64,000 bases of DNA from PALSA-270 sp963770245 (GCA_963770245.1 CAVYOX010000017.1:186001-250000), one strand, 5' to 3'; shown: positions 1-9,978, numbered from the stretch's first letter. Numbers and translations: made by a program. The notes: generated by a model not told the origin, from the sequence alone.

Positions 1-510
1 GTAACCTGATTACTCTATTTGCCATGGAATCATCGCTTCCAACAGCCTGAAGGAACCAACGGACTCGATTACGAGGAATGGCCAACCCGTGTCCAGGGGC
101 GAACGTTCTCAGCCGAGCCCGCCGTTCAGGCCAGATCTTGTGCCCAACTCAATCATTTGCGAGTTGCTGTCCCCAAAGATTACAGGTGGCCGGAGGGGAG
201 GAAAACATTGCAGTAGTACATGTCCGTATGTACAGGTTGCTACCGGGTACTCGCTCCCGTTGGAGTCCCGGATGATGGGCGGGTTTCAACGGCGGCACCC
301 CTCTGCGGTGCCGGGCGTTGCCCATGCGCTTTCGCCCCGAAACGACCGAGAATGCTTGTCTGTGGGCGTCGGACCTATTGGATGCGCCGCATCCTCAAAT
401 GGGAGAACCTCCACGGTGCGCTTAGAGCTGGTTGCAGAAATACCGGATGGGGAGGAGTAAGCAAACGAGAAAGAAGCCACGACGGTAGATGCTCAGGATG
501 CGGTCCTGGC
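1..510. other. No supportable gene
   Basis: Only short overlapping open frames occur here and none resembles a protein family I recognise. No rRNA, tRNA or strong promoter motif was seen. It may be decayed DNA next to the transposase remnant that follows. Confidence 0.5.
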
Positions 511-738
511 CTATGAGCAGCCGTCGAAACTGCTGCTACCAGGCGAAGTGCGCTCCACCTTCGGCCCGATCGAGTACTTCGGCGGCAGGTTTCGCCACCA
601 TGCCCCGGTCTTGACACATGGAATGCCTACCCCGCACTCCCGATTCGAAGGCCAAGGCCATCCCCGCCCGTCTCGCCTGCGCATCGCTGCGGGAAAGAAA
701 TACTCGATCAACGCCCACTGCCGTTCGCTGCACCGCAT
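511..738 (-). pseudogene. IS5-family transposase N-terminal remnant
   Basis: About 75 codons read on the minus strand match the start of IS5-family (IS427-like) transposases: a CSERQW-type opening, a RRDGRG-PW motif, the NRE segment and TGAWWRNLPPKY, which parallels the usual TGAPWRDLP-RY. The frame ends shortly after this helix-turn-helix-like region. The DDE catalytic domain, normally some 200 residues further on, is absent, so this is a truncated and inactive copy. No terminal inverted repeats could be assigned. The family call comes from motif memory, not a search. Confidence 0.65.
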
Positions 739-802
739 GCTCCGAACTCAGCCGATTCCGGCTCTTACTGCAAAGTGCCTCCCTTGAGGTCGATCGCTAT
801 TT

Positions 803-3800
803 ATGAGACCAGCTCTACTTTCATTTGTCACCCGGGTTTCCTTACTGGGTTCCCTTTGCCTGGCCGCGCCCTGGACGGCGCTGGCACAAGTACCAGTGAG
901 TGTGACCACGTTTCACAACGATAACTCTCGTACTGGGCAAAACGTGAACGAGATCGTGCTGACCCCTTCGAACGTGAACAGCAATCAGTTTGGCAAGCTG
1001 TTCTCGGTGACGGTGACGGGCGTTGTGTACGCCCAACCTCTCTACTTAGCCAACGTCTCTATCAACGGTGGCACACACAACGTTCTGTATGTGGCGACCG
1101 AGCACGACATGCTGTATGCGATCGACGCCGACAGCGGGGCGGTTTACTGGAACGTGAGTTTGATCCCCGCGGGTGGAAGTACGGTGAACAGCGTCAGTGA
1201 TGCGAACTGCTCGGATCTGGTGCCTGAGATTGGGATCACAGGCACACCGGTCATCGACCCGAGCACGAACACGATTTACGTCGTGACCCACACCAAGGAG
1301 GCCGGACTCTTTTTTTACCGATTGCATGCCCTCGACGTGGTGACAAGTGCAGAGAAGTTTGGCGGACCGGTCGTGCTTACCGACGTCAATGGCCAATTTG
1401 ACCCTATCCAGGAGAACCAACGCCCCGCCCTGTTGTTGGTGAATGGTCACGTCATCATCGCCTGGAGCTCACATTGTGACAACTCTCCCTGGCATGGTTG
1501 GGTGATGTCCTATAGTGCGAGCGCGCTGGCACGAGAAGCCGTGCTCAACACCACTCCGACGGGTAATGCAGCGGGAGTGTGGATGAGCGGCGATGGAGTA
1601 GCGGCCGATTCCGCGGGCAACCTATTTTTTGCCACGGGCAATGGAACCTACGACGGCGCGGCAAACGGGAACTATGGTGACAGCATTATGAAGGTGAGTC
1701 CACCGAGCGGTGGGAACTTCATCGTAGCGGACTGGTTCACTCCGTTTAACCAGAGCAGCTTGAGTGCGGGCGATCATGATGTGGGCTCAGGTGGCGTGCT
1801 GCTGTTGCCCGATCTGCCCGCCGGCTCGGCCCACCAGCAGCTGCTGGTGGAGATGGGGAAAGAGGGCTGGATCTTTGTGGTCGATCGGAACAATATGGGC
1901 CAGTTCTGTTTGACTTGCACGAGCCAGGACACCCAAATCGTGCAGGAAATACCGGGGGCGAGCGTCGGAATCTGGGGATCGCCAGCGTACTGGAACGACA
2001 ACGTGTACTGGGGCGGTGGAAACGACTCAGGTGGTCTGGATAGTGTGAAGGCGTTCTCCTTTAACGCCAACAACAGCGGCTTGCTGTCCACCTCGCCTAC
2101 TTCGAACACATCGCAAGCATTCAGTTTTGGAACCGGAGCGCCGGTGATATCCGCCAATGGCACTGCCAGCGGAATTCTCTGGATTTTAGACAACGGTTCT
2201 TGGCAGTCCACTTGCTGTCAGGTGCTTTATGCCTATGACGCGACCAATCTCGCGAATATGCTCTACAACAGCAATCAGGCCCTAAATAGCCGCGACGTGC
2301 CCGGAGGGGCCGTCAAATTTACCGCTCCCACAATAGCAAACGGCAAGGTCTACGTAGGCAGCCAGGGTGTGGTGAGCGCCTTCGGAGTCCTCAGCACGAC
2401 TCCAACTGCGGCGACGCCAACCTTCAGTCCGGCTCCTGGCAGTTACGTCGGCAACGTGAGTGTGGCGGTCTCGGACGCGACGTCGGGTGCGGTGGTCCAT
2501 TGCACCACGGATGGGAGTACACCCACTGCGAATTCGCCGACGGCGTGCAGCTCAATTTCCCTCACCATTACGACGACAGTCAAGGCCTTCGCGGTGGGCA
2601 GCGGTCTTAACGCGAGCGCGGTGGCTAGCGGAACCTACACGATAACAACCGGGACGGGGATCAACTATGGCGCTGGGTTCAGCAGTTCCGGGCTGACGCT
2701 CAATGGGAATGCGACGATAAACGGGACGCGGCTACGGCTGACGACGGCAGGGGCTCAGGGCCAGGCGGGAAGTGCCTTCGCGAGCACGCCAATCAATGTG
2801 CAGAACTTCACGACCGATTTCAGCTTGCAGTTGAGCAGTCCGGACGGCGATGGGATGACCTTCACCATCCAAAATGCTGGAGTGCACGCGCTGGGGCCAA
2901 ACGGGGGTGGGCTAGGCTATGGTCCGACGGTATTGACGGGGACTCCCGGAATCGCCAAGAGTGTAGCGGTCAAGTTTGATCTGTACAGCAACAATGGAGA
3001 GGGCCCGGACTCAACCGGCCTGTACACAAACGGGGCGTCTCCCACCACTCCCGCCATTGACATGACGAGTTCCGGAGTCAATCTACATAGCGGCGACGTC
3101 TTCAACGTGCACATGACCTACAACGGGGCGGCGCTGACGATGACCATCGCGGACGCGAGCGTACCGGCGGATACATTCACCACTAGTTGGACGGTGAACA
3201 TTCCTTCTGTGGTAGGTGGGAATACGGCGTTCATCGGTTTTACTGGGGGGACCGGTGGGAGCACTGCGACCCAGGAAGTTATAACCTGGACCTACACAGC
3301 CTCGACGGCGAGTGCAGTAGTCGTGCAAGTTACTCCGCCAACGGTCACCTTGCAAGCCTCGCAAGGCCAGACGTTTACGGCAGCAGTGACGGGAACGACC
3401 ACCACTGCGGTGACCTGGGCGATGACGCCGCAGGTGGGAACGCTGACCCCGAACGGGCAAACGGCGAACTATACCGCGCCCGCTAGCATCGGCGCGACGA
3501 GCACGGTAAACGTCACGGCCACCAGTACAGCGGACACCAGCAAGGCGGCGACGGCCGTGGTAACGCTCTCGCCCCCAGCGGGCAGCTTTTCACCGATCCG
3601 AGTGCACGCGGGAGGAGCCAGTTATACCGACAGCCAAGGCAACCTATGGACAGCCGACACCGGCTTCGTTGGGGGCAACACGGCGAGCACGACCCATGCC
3701 ATCAGCAACACAACCGATCCCAAGCTGTACCAGAGTGAACGCTATGGAGGGTTCAGTTACGTGTTCACGGTACCCAATGGCAACTACAACGTGGTTCTAA

Positions 3801-4741
3801 AGTTTGCGGAGATTTACTGGAGTTCAGCGGGACAACGGATATTCAACGTAGCGATCAACGGCACGACCGTGCTATCGAACTTTGATATTGTGGCGCAGGC
3901 CGGGGCTGCCTTCACGGCGTTGGACAAAACCTTTCCAGTGACGGTGACCAACGGGTCGATCGCGATTCAGTTCACGAACGGGTCGGCGGATCTGCCCAAG
4001 GTGAGTGCGATTGGGATCTCCTCGGCGAGCGGAGTATTCGTGCGAGTCACTCCGCCAACGGTCACCTTGCAAGCCTCGCAAGGCCAGACGTTTACGGCAG
4101 CAGTGACGGGAACGACCACCACTGCGGTGACCTGGGCGATGACGCCGCAGGTGGGAACGCTGACCCCGAACGGGCAAACGGCGAACTATACCGCGCCCGC
4201 TAGCATCGGCGCGACGAGCACGGTAAACGTCACGGCCACCAGTACGGCGGACACCAGCAAGGCGGCGACGGCCGTGGTAACGCTCTCGCCCCCAGCGGGC
4301 AGCTTTTCACCGATCCGAGTGCACGCGGGAGGAGCCAGTTATACCGACAGCCAAGGCAACCTATGGACAGCCGACACCGGCTTCGTTGGGGGCAACACGG
4401 CGAGCACGACCCATGCCATCAGCAACACAACCGATCCCAAGCTGTACCAGAGTGAACGCTATGGAGGGTTCAGTTACGTGTTCACGGTACCCAATGGCAA
4501 CTACAACGTGGTTCTAAAGTTTGCGGAGATTTACTGGAGTTCAGCGGGACAACGGATATTCAACGTAGCGATCAACGGCACGACCGTGCTATCGAACTTT
4601 GATATTGTGGCGCAGGCCGGGGCTGCCTTCACGGCGCTGGACAAAACCTTTCCAGTGACGGTGACCAACGGGTCGATCGCGATTCAGTTCACGAACGGGT
4701 CGGCGGATCTGCCCAAGGTGAGTGCGATCTACATTCACTAA
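803..4741 (+). CDS. Secreted propeller-lectin-malectin multidomain protein
   Basis: A 1312-residue exported protein. Residues 1-29 are a signal peptide ending in ALAQ. Residues ~30-530 form a PQQ-like/quinoprotein-type beta-propeller (NDNSRTG opening, VLYVATEHD and ATGNGTYD motifs). Residues ~535-612 resemble the chitobiase C-terminal domain (a TTDGSTPT motif). Residues ~615-835 look like an L-type lectin fold (TDFSLQL, DGMTFTIQN). Two nearly identical copies of an Ig-like plus malectin module follow, from about residues 844 and 1083. Malectin and lectin folds bind carbohydrate, so a cell-surface or extracellular glycan-binding role is likely; no catalytic residues are obvious. The propeller is paralogous to the protein at 25739-27316. 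The ATG fits the signal peptide. The exact duplication of the last module is unusual and recent. Confidence 0.85.
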   Translation: MRPALLSFVTRVSLLGSLCLAAPWTALAQVPVSVTTFHNDNSRTGQNVNEIVLTPSNVNSNQFGKLFSVTVTGVVYAQPLYLANVSINGGTHNVLYVATEHDMLYAIDADSGAVYWNVSLIPAGGSTVNSVSDANCSDLVPEIGITGTPVIDPSTNTIYVVTHTKEAGLFFYRLHALDVVTSAEKFGGPVVLTDVNGQFDPIQENQRPALLLVNGHVIIAWSSHCDNSPWHGWVMSYSASALAREAVLNTTPTGNAAGVWMSGDGVAADSAGNLFFATGNGTYDGAANGNYGDSIMKVSPPSGGNFIVADWFTPFNQSSLSAGDHDVGSGGVLLLPDLPAGSAHQQLLVEMGKEGWIFVVDRNNMGQFCLTCTSQDTQIVQEIPGASVGIWGSPAYWNDNVYWGGGNDSGGLDSVKAFSFNANNSGLLSTSPTSNTSQAFSFGTGAPVISANGTASGILWILDNGSWQSTCCQVLYAYDATNLANMLYNSNQALNSRDVPGGAVKFTAPTIANGKVYVGSQGVVSAFGVLSTTPTAATPTFSPAPGSYVGNVSVAVSDATSGAVVHCTTDGSTPTANSPTACSSISLTITTTVKAFAVGSGLNASAVASGTYTITTGTGINYGAGFSSSGLTLNGNATINGTRLRLTTAGAQGQAGSAFASTPINVQNFTTDFSLQLSSPDGDGMTFTIQNAGVHALGPNGGGLGYGPTVLTGTPGIAKSVAVKFDLYSNNGEGPDSTGLYTNGASPTTPAIDMTSSGVNLHSGDVFNVHMTYNGAALTMTIADASVPADTFTTSWTVNIPSVVGGNTAFIGFTGGTGGSTATQEVITWTYTASTASAVVVQVTPPTVTLQASQGQTFTAAVTGTTTTAVTWAMTPQVGTLTPNGQTANYTAPASIGATSTVNVTATSTADTSKAATAVVTLSPPAGSFSPIRVHAGGASYTDSQGNLWTADTGFVGGNTASTTHAISNTTDPKLYQSERYGGFSYVFTVPNGNYNVVLKFAEIYWSSAGQRIFNVAINGTTVLSNFDIVAQAGAAFTALDKTFPVTVTNGSIAIQFTNGSADLPKVSAIGISSASGVFVRVTPPTVTLQASQGQTFTAAVTGTTTTAVTWAMTPQVGTLTPNGQTANYTAPASIGATSTVNVTATSTADTSKAATAVVTLSPPAGSFSPIRVHAGGASYTDSQGNLWTADTGFVGGNTASTTHAISNTTDPKLYQSERYGGFSYVFTVPNGNYNVVLKFAEIYWSSAGQRIFNVAINGTTVLSNFDIVAQAGAAFTALDKTFPVTVTNGSIAIQFTNGSADLPKVSAIYIH
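3332..4728 (+). repeat. Tandem 717-bp in-frame duplication
   Basis: Two direct copies of about 680 bp start at 3332 and 4049, a period of 717 bp (239 codons). Reading them side by side I find only a couple of single-base differences (for example acagcgg/acggcgg near 3528 and gttgg/gctgg near 3917). Each copy encodes one Ig-like domain plus one malectin domain; the spacer encodes a short linker. Confidence 0.95.
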
Positions 4742-4966
4742 CCTGGATTACCTTCGTGGTGCCCAACTGCACAGGTCGAAAAGGGTCGAGAGTATGGGAG
4801 CACGTCGCCGGTACTGGAAATGGCTCCACAAATAGCGATGCACTCCAGTGTCTGGCATCCAAGTGGCTCGCTGCGCACAGGTCAAACCGCTCGTCGAGCG
4901 GATGAGTGTGCGGGATGATCTCGTGTGCGGGGGGACGAGCGCCGATGAGCTGACGACGATTTCGAC

Positions 4967-6883
4967 ATGAGAAGGTTGACATTATTTCCCGCCTTGATCC
5001 TGACTGTGACTCAGGCACTCGCGCAGGGAACGATACGGTTGACCCCGGCAGATGACGTTGTCTCGATCGTCGATGCTCACCGAGCAAATACGACTTATGT
5101 ATTTGCCAAAGGAACTTATCGGCTAAGGACCTGGATTCAGCCGCACGACCATGACTTGTACATCTGTCCCAACAAGCCGTGCACTCTCAGCGGGGCGAGG
5201 GTGTTGTCGTCCGTCCGGCACAGTCCTACCTATGGCTATTGGTACGTTGGCGACCAAACGCAGAAGGGCTATTCTGTCTATGATGCATCCAAATGCGAGC
5301 ACGAGTGGGAGGGGTGTTATCTTCCGGAAGATTTGTTCTTCACCGATCACAGCGGGAATGTAACAGTCAAGCGCCGCCTGGCTGCGGCTACTCTCCCATC
5401 TCTGCCCGAGCTCAGAAGCGGCACATGGTACTTCGATTACGCGGGACAGACGATCTACTTCAAAGATGACCCGACAGGATATGTCATAGAGACGAGCGTG
5501 AGCGAAGCTGCGTTCAGGGTGTGGGATCAAAGTCAGCAAGGTGGCAGCAAGGCGAACACTGTGACCATCCGGAGCTTTATCCTGGAGAAATTTGCCAATG
5601 GCCTAACCAAGGGCGCCCTGGGCTGTTGCAGCACCGGGGACGGGGATCCTACTTACGGTCATAACTGGACGATCCGGGGGAACGAGATTCGCTACAACCA
5701 TTCTACCGGGGTCAAGGCGATCATTGGGTGGCAGATCCTCAACAACTACGTTCACGACAATGGCACGCTGGGGATTGCCGCAAACCCGGGGTCTGTGTCG
5801 GTTCAGTCCAACATCCTTATCCAAGGCAATGAGATAGCCAACAACAATCGTGACAATCATACTGATCCTAGTTGGGGAGCGGGAGGAGTTAAGTCTACCA
5901 AGTCGCTTGGCTTGGTGTATCGCGACAATTACGTCCACGATAACTACGGTGCGGGCTTGTGGTCTGACATCTCGAATCGCGGCACGCTGTATGATGGAAA
6001 TACTGTCGTAAACAACACCGGCTCGGGCATCCATCACGAGATCAGCTACGACGCTGTCATCCGCAATAACACATTGCAAGGCAACTACTACACGCACAGG
6101 GTTGAAACTGCGGGAGGATGGGGTGCCAACCTTTTCATTTCGAACTCGAGTAACGTCCAGGCGTATTGCAACACCGTCCAGGTAAGTGCAACCGGCGGCA
6201 ACGCCATTCTTGTGTTGGCTAGCAATCGCGGTGTTGATTCGGAACCGCCCCACTCCTACTATGTGTCGAGTGGAAACTCCGTCCATCACAATACGGTCGT
6301 TTGGAACGGATACGTTGGGTCCTATCCAGGGTGGATCGGCGCGGTTCAGTATGATGTGACGAACCAGCCCAGTTTCCTGGAAGTTAACTCATTCGACCAC
6401 AACCAATACCGTTTGAGTGCCAAGGGAGTGAAGGCGTACGCGTTTCTGTGGAGTCGGAGCAATGCGAGAGGAAGTTTTGCGAGTTTCCAAGCGGCTGGCC
6501 AAGATAGGCACGGAACCATCGATGCGACATATTCGAACACTGTGCCCGCGGCAGGGATTGTGTCTCCGATCGACGGATCAACCTTGTCCGGAATACAGCA
6601 AGTGCATGCGACAGCAGCGGATCCAAGCTACAATATCGTCAAGATGGAATTATACGTGGACTGGCGGCTTCAATCCACCGTGAACGGCGCTTCGCCGTTC
6701 ACCTTCCATTTGGATCAAACAAGTTTACCGGTTGGGCCCCACGTCCTAGCCGTAATGGCCTACAACAGCCGCGGCGTAAGTGCCTGTCATGCGATCACGA
6801 CTCAAGTGACGGCTACCGCCCCGAATCCGGCGAGTGATGCGTCTGGCGTAACCCGAAGAAGCTCCGCTGATGGTTCCCAGTAA
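4967..6883 (+). CDS. Secreted parallel beta-helix protein with Ig-like C-terminus
   Basis: A 638-residue exported protein with a signal peptide (MRRLTLFPAL...ALAQG, ~1-21). Residues ~75-500 carry repeated N-x-V/I-x-x-N turns (NNYVHDN, YRDNYVHDN, IRNNTLQGN) typical of right-handed parallel beta-helix folds of the pectate lyase/carbohydrate-sulfate lyase superfamily. Residues ~545-615 match a bacterial Ig-like domain (SPIDGSTLSG opening, VKMELYVD). It likely binds or cleaves polysaccharide outside the cell, but catalytic residues cannot be assigned by eye. It follows the malectin protein on the same strand after 225 bp and precedes a second beta-helix protein, so the three may be co-expressed. 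Confidence 0.8.
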   Translation: MRRLTLFPALILTVTQALAQGTIRLTPADDVVSIVDAHRANTTYVFAKGTYRLRTWIQPHDHDLYICPNKPCTLSGARVLSSVRHSPTYGYWYVGDQTQKGYSVYDASKCEHEWEGCYLPEDLFFTDHSGNVTVKRRLAAATLPSLPELRSGTWYFDYAGQTIYFKDDPTGYVIETSVSEAAFRVWDQSQQGGSKANTVTIRSFILEKFANGLTKGALGCCSTGDGDPTYGHNWTIRGNEIRYNHSTGVKAIIGWQILNNYVHDNGTLGIAANPGSVSVQSNILIQGNEIANNNRDNHTDPSWGAGGVKSTKSLGLVYRDNYVHDNYGAGLWSDISNRGTLYDGNTVVNNTGSGIHHEISYDAVIRNNTLQGNYYTHRVETAGGWGANLFISNSSNVQAYCNTVQVSATGGNAILVLASNRGVDSEPPHSYYVSSGNSVHHNTVVWNGYVGSYPGWIGAVQYDVTNQPSFLEVNSFDHNQYRLSAKGVKAYAFLWSRSNARGSFASFQAAGQDRHGTIDATYSNTVPAAGIVSPIDGSTLSGIQQVHATAADPSYNIVKMELYVDWRLQSTVNGASPFTFHLDQTSLPVGPHVLAVMAYNSRGVSACHAITTQVTATAPNPASDASGVTRRSSADGSQ

Positions 6884-7005
6884 CTCCGAAGGAGCTTTGT
6901 GGGATTTCACACTCTTGCTGGGAGCCCAAGGATGACCTCGCCTAAGCTTGCGCTGCACCCGTTTCAACCCTTCCCGTGTTGTTCTATTGCGATTGTCGGT
7001 GGCGG

Positions 7006-8685
7006 ATGCTCGGTTGCGTGCTTCTGGTCGTGTGTGGCTTGGTCAATGTCGGATGCGGCGGGGCTTCAGCCAACCCACAGTCTATCGGTACCCCCCAGCT
7101 TGTGGCGGTTCCCGCCACGGTTGACTTCGGTGGCATGCCGTTAGGCAGCAGCTCCACGAAGGCGGTCACACTGAGCAATCCGGGAACAGCGGGTGTGATG
7201 GTCACCCAGGCGACAATAACTGGGTCGACCTTCAGTATAAGCGGACTGGCGACCCCACTGTCGTTGGGCCCGTCACAGAGCAGTACGTTTTCAGTCACAT
7301 TTGTGCCCGGCAGTAGCGGCGCCATAGCCGGCACCTTAATGTTGTCCAATAATAGCGCCGCATCACCATTGACGGTTCCCCTCACGGGTTCGGGCACTAC
7401 CCTTAGCATTTCGGGTAGCATCAGCCCAGCGGCAAATGGCAGCGGCGCGACGGTTGCCCTTAGTGGTGCAGCAACGGTTTCGACGACAGCGGATGGTTTG
7501 GGTAGCTATAATTTCAGTGGACTGCCCGACGGCTCCTACACCGTCACCCCGAGCAAGACAGGCTTTAGCTTCAGTCCAGCGACCCAGACCGTGACCCTGG
7601 GTGTCTCCAACATCGCTGATGTGAACTTCACAGCGCCCCAGTTATCGGGTCCGATCACGATCAGCGGACAAGCCAACGTTGTGATCCAGGGGTTAAAAAT
7701 CACCTCTACGACAGGTAGTTGCGTCCTGATTGTGAACTCCACGAACATAACCATTCAAAACTCTGACATTGGGCCCTGCAGCGGCGGACCGGATGCGAAT
7801 GCCATAAAGATTGAAGGGGGGAACGGGGTCTATGTCTACGACAATTACATTCATCCCGAAACCCTGGGTCCTGGATGCTGCGATCACGAGGACGGGATTT
7901 TTGCACATCTGACGCCGCAAAACGTCGTGATCCAGGGGAACGTCATTGCCTACGGAGAGACGAATATTGAGGTGATCGGGGGCGAGAACATCAGCGTTAT
8001 CGGTAACTTCCTGCTCAATCCCCGGGGCCCCTCTCCGCGCGGGCAGAACTTTCAATGCGGGACAGATTGCAGCAATATCACGTTCCAGAACAATTACACC
8101 CTGTCGAGTCTCGATACCACCAAATATTTGTATCCTGAGAATCAAGAGGACTCGGTAAACTTTGGCAGCGTCCAAGGGTTCGTCGTCAAAGCGAACTACG
8201 TTACCGGAGGACACAGCCCGTCGGGGTGCGGCCTGATTGCCGACACGGGTGCCGAAAGCGGCCAGTTCTTAAGCAACCTATTGCTGAATACTGGGGAATG
8301 TGGCATTGGGATAGCCAGTGGAGGCAACCATGTACTGGACAGCAACAAAGTCTATAACACTACTCCTGTGGTAAACGGTGGCAATGTCGGGATCTACATT
8401 GGAAGCCCTACGAACACCTGCGATGGACCGATTACTGTTTCCAACAATATTTCCGATGAGATTGGACTTGATGGGACCAGTCACAACGGATACCATGCTG
8501 GGACCTGCAATGGGGCAACACCATCCCTCACTCTCATCAACAATACTTTTGATCAGCCGGCAGATGCTTTGTTGACCCCAGTGTCTACCGTATTCCCCAC
8601 TCCGTTGATTCCTCCTCAGCCTAAGAACTGTGTCGCCACCTCGCCCTATTCGACCCAAACAGGCTTGCCCGCCTGCAACCCCTAG
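7006..8685 (+). CDS. Beta-helix lipoprotein with ASPM/HYDIN-like N-terminus
   Basis: Starting at ATG 7006 gives a short hydrophobic leader ending in a lipobox (VNVGC, then GG), which suggests a lipoprotein; a GTG at 6976 would give a longer, less convincing N-terminus. Next comes a choice-of-anchor-D/ASPM-SPD-2-HYDIN-type beta domain (VPATVDFGGMPLGSSS, FSVTFVPGSSG), then a carboxypeptidase-regulatory-like domain (GLGSYNFSGLPDGSYTVTPSK), then a parallel beta-helix with repeated Asn turns (NITIQNSDI, VYDNYIHPE, VIQGNVIAY) over the last ~330 residues. Such helices usually bind or cleave glycans. The modular mix suits a surface-anchored glycan-active protein. Substrate and activity are not evident. 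Confidence 0.75.
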   Translation: MLGCVLLVVCGLVNVGCGGASANPQSIGTPQLVAVPATVDFGGMPLGSSSTKAVTLSNPGTAGVMVTQATITGSTFSISGLATPLSLGPSQSSTFSVTFVPGSSGAIAGTLMLSNNSAASPLTVPLTGSGTTLSISGSISPAANGSGATVALSGAATVSTTADGLGSYNFSGLPDGSYTVTPSKTGFSFSPATQTVTLGVSNIADVNFTAPQLSGPITISGQANVVIQGLKITSTTGSCVLIVNSTNITIQNSDIGPCSGGPDANAIKIEGGNGVYVYDNYIHPETLGPGCCDHEDGIFAHLTPQNVVIQGNVIAYGETNIEVIGGENISVIGNFLLNPRGPSPRGQNFQCGTDCSNITFQNNYTLSSLDTTKYLYPENQEDSVNFGSVQGFVVKANYVTGGHSPSGCGLIADTGAESGQFLSNLLLNTGECGIGIASGGNHVLDSNKVYNTTPVVNGGNVGIYIGSPTNTCDGPITVSNNISDEIGLDGTSHNGYHAGTCNGATPSLTLINNTFDQPADALLTPVSTVFPTPLIPPQPKNCVATSPYSTQTGLPACNP

Positions 8686-8756
8686 CCCGGCTATGACTCT
8701 GCAGACGTTCCACATTAATTCATTAACTGACTAGGCTGCAGAAGTTGATGCTTTCA

Positions 8757-8790
8757 AGCTCGATCCTTCGGTCGGGCCTTTTCTGTTTAT
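8757..8790 (+). terminator. Weak terminator-like hairpin
   Basis: A five-pair stem with a CTTC loop (CGATC-CTTC-GGTCG, one G-U pair) lies some 70 bases after the beta-helix gene and is followed by a short T-rich run (CCTTTTCTGTTT). It could end transcription of the secreted-protein genes. The stem is short, so the call is tentative. Confidence 0.3.
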
Positions 8791-8957
8791 GAGCAAAATT
8801 TGCCAGGGTGATGCGGTAAGCGTAGGACCGAGATCGCGCCGCCCGCTCGGCGCCCATGCTGGAAATTGTGAGCGCCGTGGGGATTTCACAACAATTGCGG
8901 GAGAGCATCATAGCGGTGACTAAAAGAGAGCGCCCTCGAAACGGTTTCCGCATCTGT

Positions 8958-9413
8958 TTACGTAGCAACCTCTGGTCCAAACAACTTCGCGATTTGCGGA
9001 TTGCCACATTGCTGGGCAAGCAGCTTAAAGGGTATCCCTTGAGGGTCGCTCGCCTCACGAAGAGTAGGGAAGCGCTTGAGGAAGCGTGCAACCCATTCGA
9101 CGTCGCCTCGCCGTATGGCGTACGCTAGGTCGTCCAGCTCAATCGCCAGAAATCCACCCAGCTCACGCAGGTATTCGATCGCCCACCCCGCAGGTGTCGC
9201 ACCGAATTCATGGTCTCTTGCGTTGATTTCCGCGCCCTGTTCCACTAATGCCTGAACGACACCGCGATGTCCGCCGAATGCCGCATGGTGAAGGGCAGTG
9301 GCGCCTCGTGGATCCCGTCGGTTGATCAGCTCGGCCTGGCTTTGAACAATCGCTCTGACATCCGCCACGTTGCCACGCCGCGCGGCCTCAATTAGCTTCT
9401 CGAAGTCGCCCAT
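8958..9413 (-). CDS. Ankyrin-repeat protein
   Basis: A 151-residue cytoplasmic protein with two clear ankyrin repeats in the first half: a first helix pair (IEAARRGNVADVRAIVQ) and the classic DPRGATALHHAAFGGHRGVVQALVEQGAEI unit (given in pieces: GATALHHAA, then VVQALVEQGAEINARD). The second half (AYAIRRGDVEWVARFLKRFP) is a degenerate repeat. Ankyrins bind proteins; the partner is unknown. A GGAGGT ribosome site lies five bases before the ATG. It is convergent with the secreted-protein genes and downstream of vapBC on the same strand, but about 165 bp away, so probably its own unit. Confidence 0.85.
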   Translation of the reverse strand: MGDFEKLIEAARRGNVADVRAIVQSQAELINRRDPRGATALHHAAFGGHRGVVQALVEQGAEINARDHEFGATPAGWAIEYLRELGGFLAIELDDLAYAIRRGDVEWVARFLKRFPTLREASDPQGIPFKLLAQQCGNPQIAKLFGPEVAT

Positions 9414-9579
9414 GGAACACCTCCACGTTTTGGGGTGTAACGCTGCTCTATCGACTCAGCGAGAAACATAGAATACCCGAGCCAAGCCACGGCTGGGTCG
9501 GTGAGTGGTATGACTAGCGAGAACTGAGACCAGGTGAAGTCGCGACCTCTCGACAGCGACCGACTCGCGCCCCCTCTTT

Positions 9580-9978
9580 TTAGCGCAGCCAATTCTCTCG
9601 TCGAAGATCCTCGACGTGGCCGAATTCCTTTTCGTTATCCGTGATGAGGGTGTAACCAAGAGCAAGGGTCTGAGCCGCAATGAGCAAATCATTGGCGCCG
9701 ATTGGTGTGCCAGCCTGCTCAAGCCGCGTACGCAGCAATCCGTAGGCAGAATCGGCGGGTCTCTCGAACGGCAAAACTTCCAGCGCCCCAAGCACTGCCT
9801 CAAGCTGGGATGAGAGCCGTGTCGAGCCTTTCTTAGCCGCCCCGTAACGCAATTCGGCCGCGACGATGATGCTGGTACAGATTTGCGCTTCGCCGAGCTT
9901 TCGGATTTGTTGTGCCACCTTTCCTTGCGGGTTGCGGAGGAGATCCGAAACAATGTTGGTATCGAGAAGGTAGCGCAT
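9580..9978 (-). CDS. vapC: PIN-domain toxin, VapC type
   Basis: A 132-residue PIN-domain ribonuclease, the toxin of a type II toxin-antitoxin pair. The conserved acidic residues expected to hold Mg2+ are visible: D6 (LLDTNIVSDLL), E42 (AAELRYG), D97 (GANDLLIAA) and D114 (LITDNEKEF). VapC enzymes cleave tRNA or rRNA when antitoxin is lost; the target here cannot be read from sequence. Its ATG overlaps the antitoxin stop codon by one base, so the two are translationally coupled, antitoxin first as usual. Length and motif order match a complete, likely functional toxin. Confidence 0.93.
   Translation of the reverse strand: MRYLLDTNIVSDLLRNPQGKVAQQIRKLGEAQICTSIIVAAELRYGAAKKGSTRLSSQLEAVLGALEVLPFERPADSAYGLLRTRLEQAGTPIGANDLLIAAQTLALGYTLITDNEKEFGHVEDLRRENWLR

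Noticed and set aside
89..460. 123-codon plus-strand frame near the window start
   Set aside because: No recognisable domain, unusual residue composition, and several overlapping frames of similar length; more likely non-coding.
3083..4177. Two identical minus-strand frames (MPVRGQRSHLRRHR...) within the duplicated module
   Set aside because: They are antisense shadows of the tandem repeat and share its duplication; residue composition is Arg/His-rich and not protein-like.
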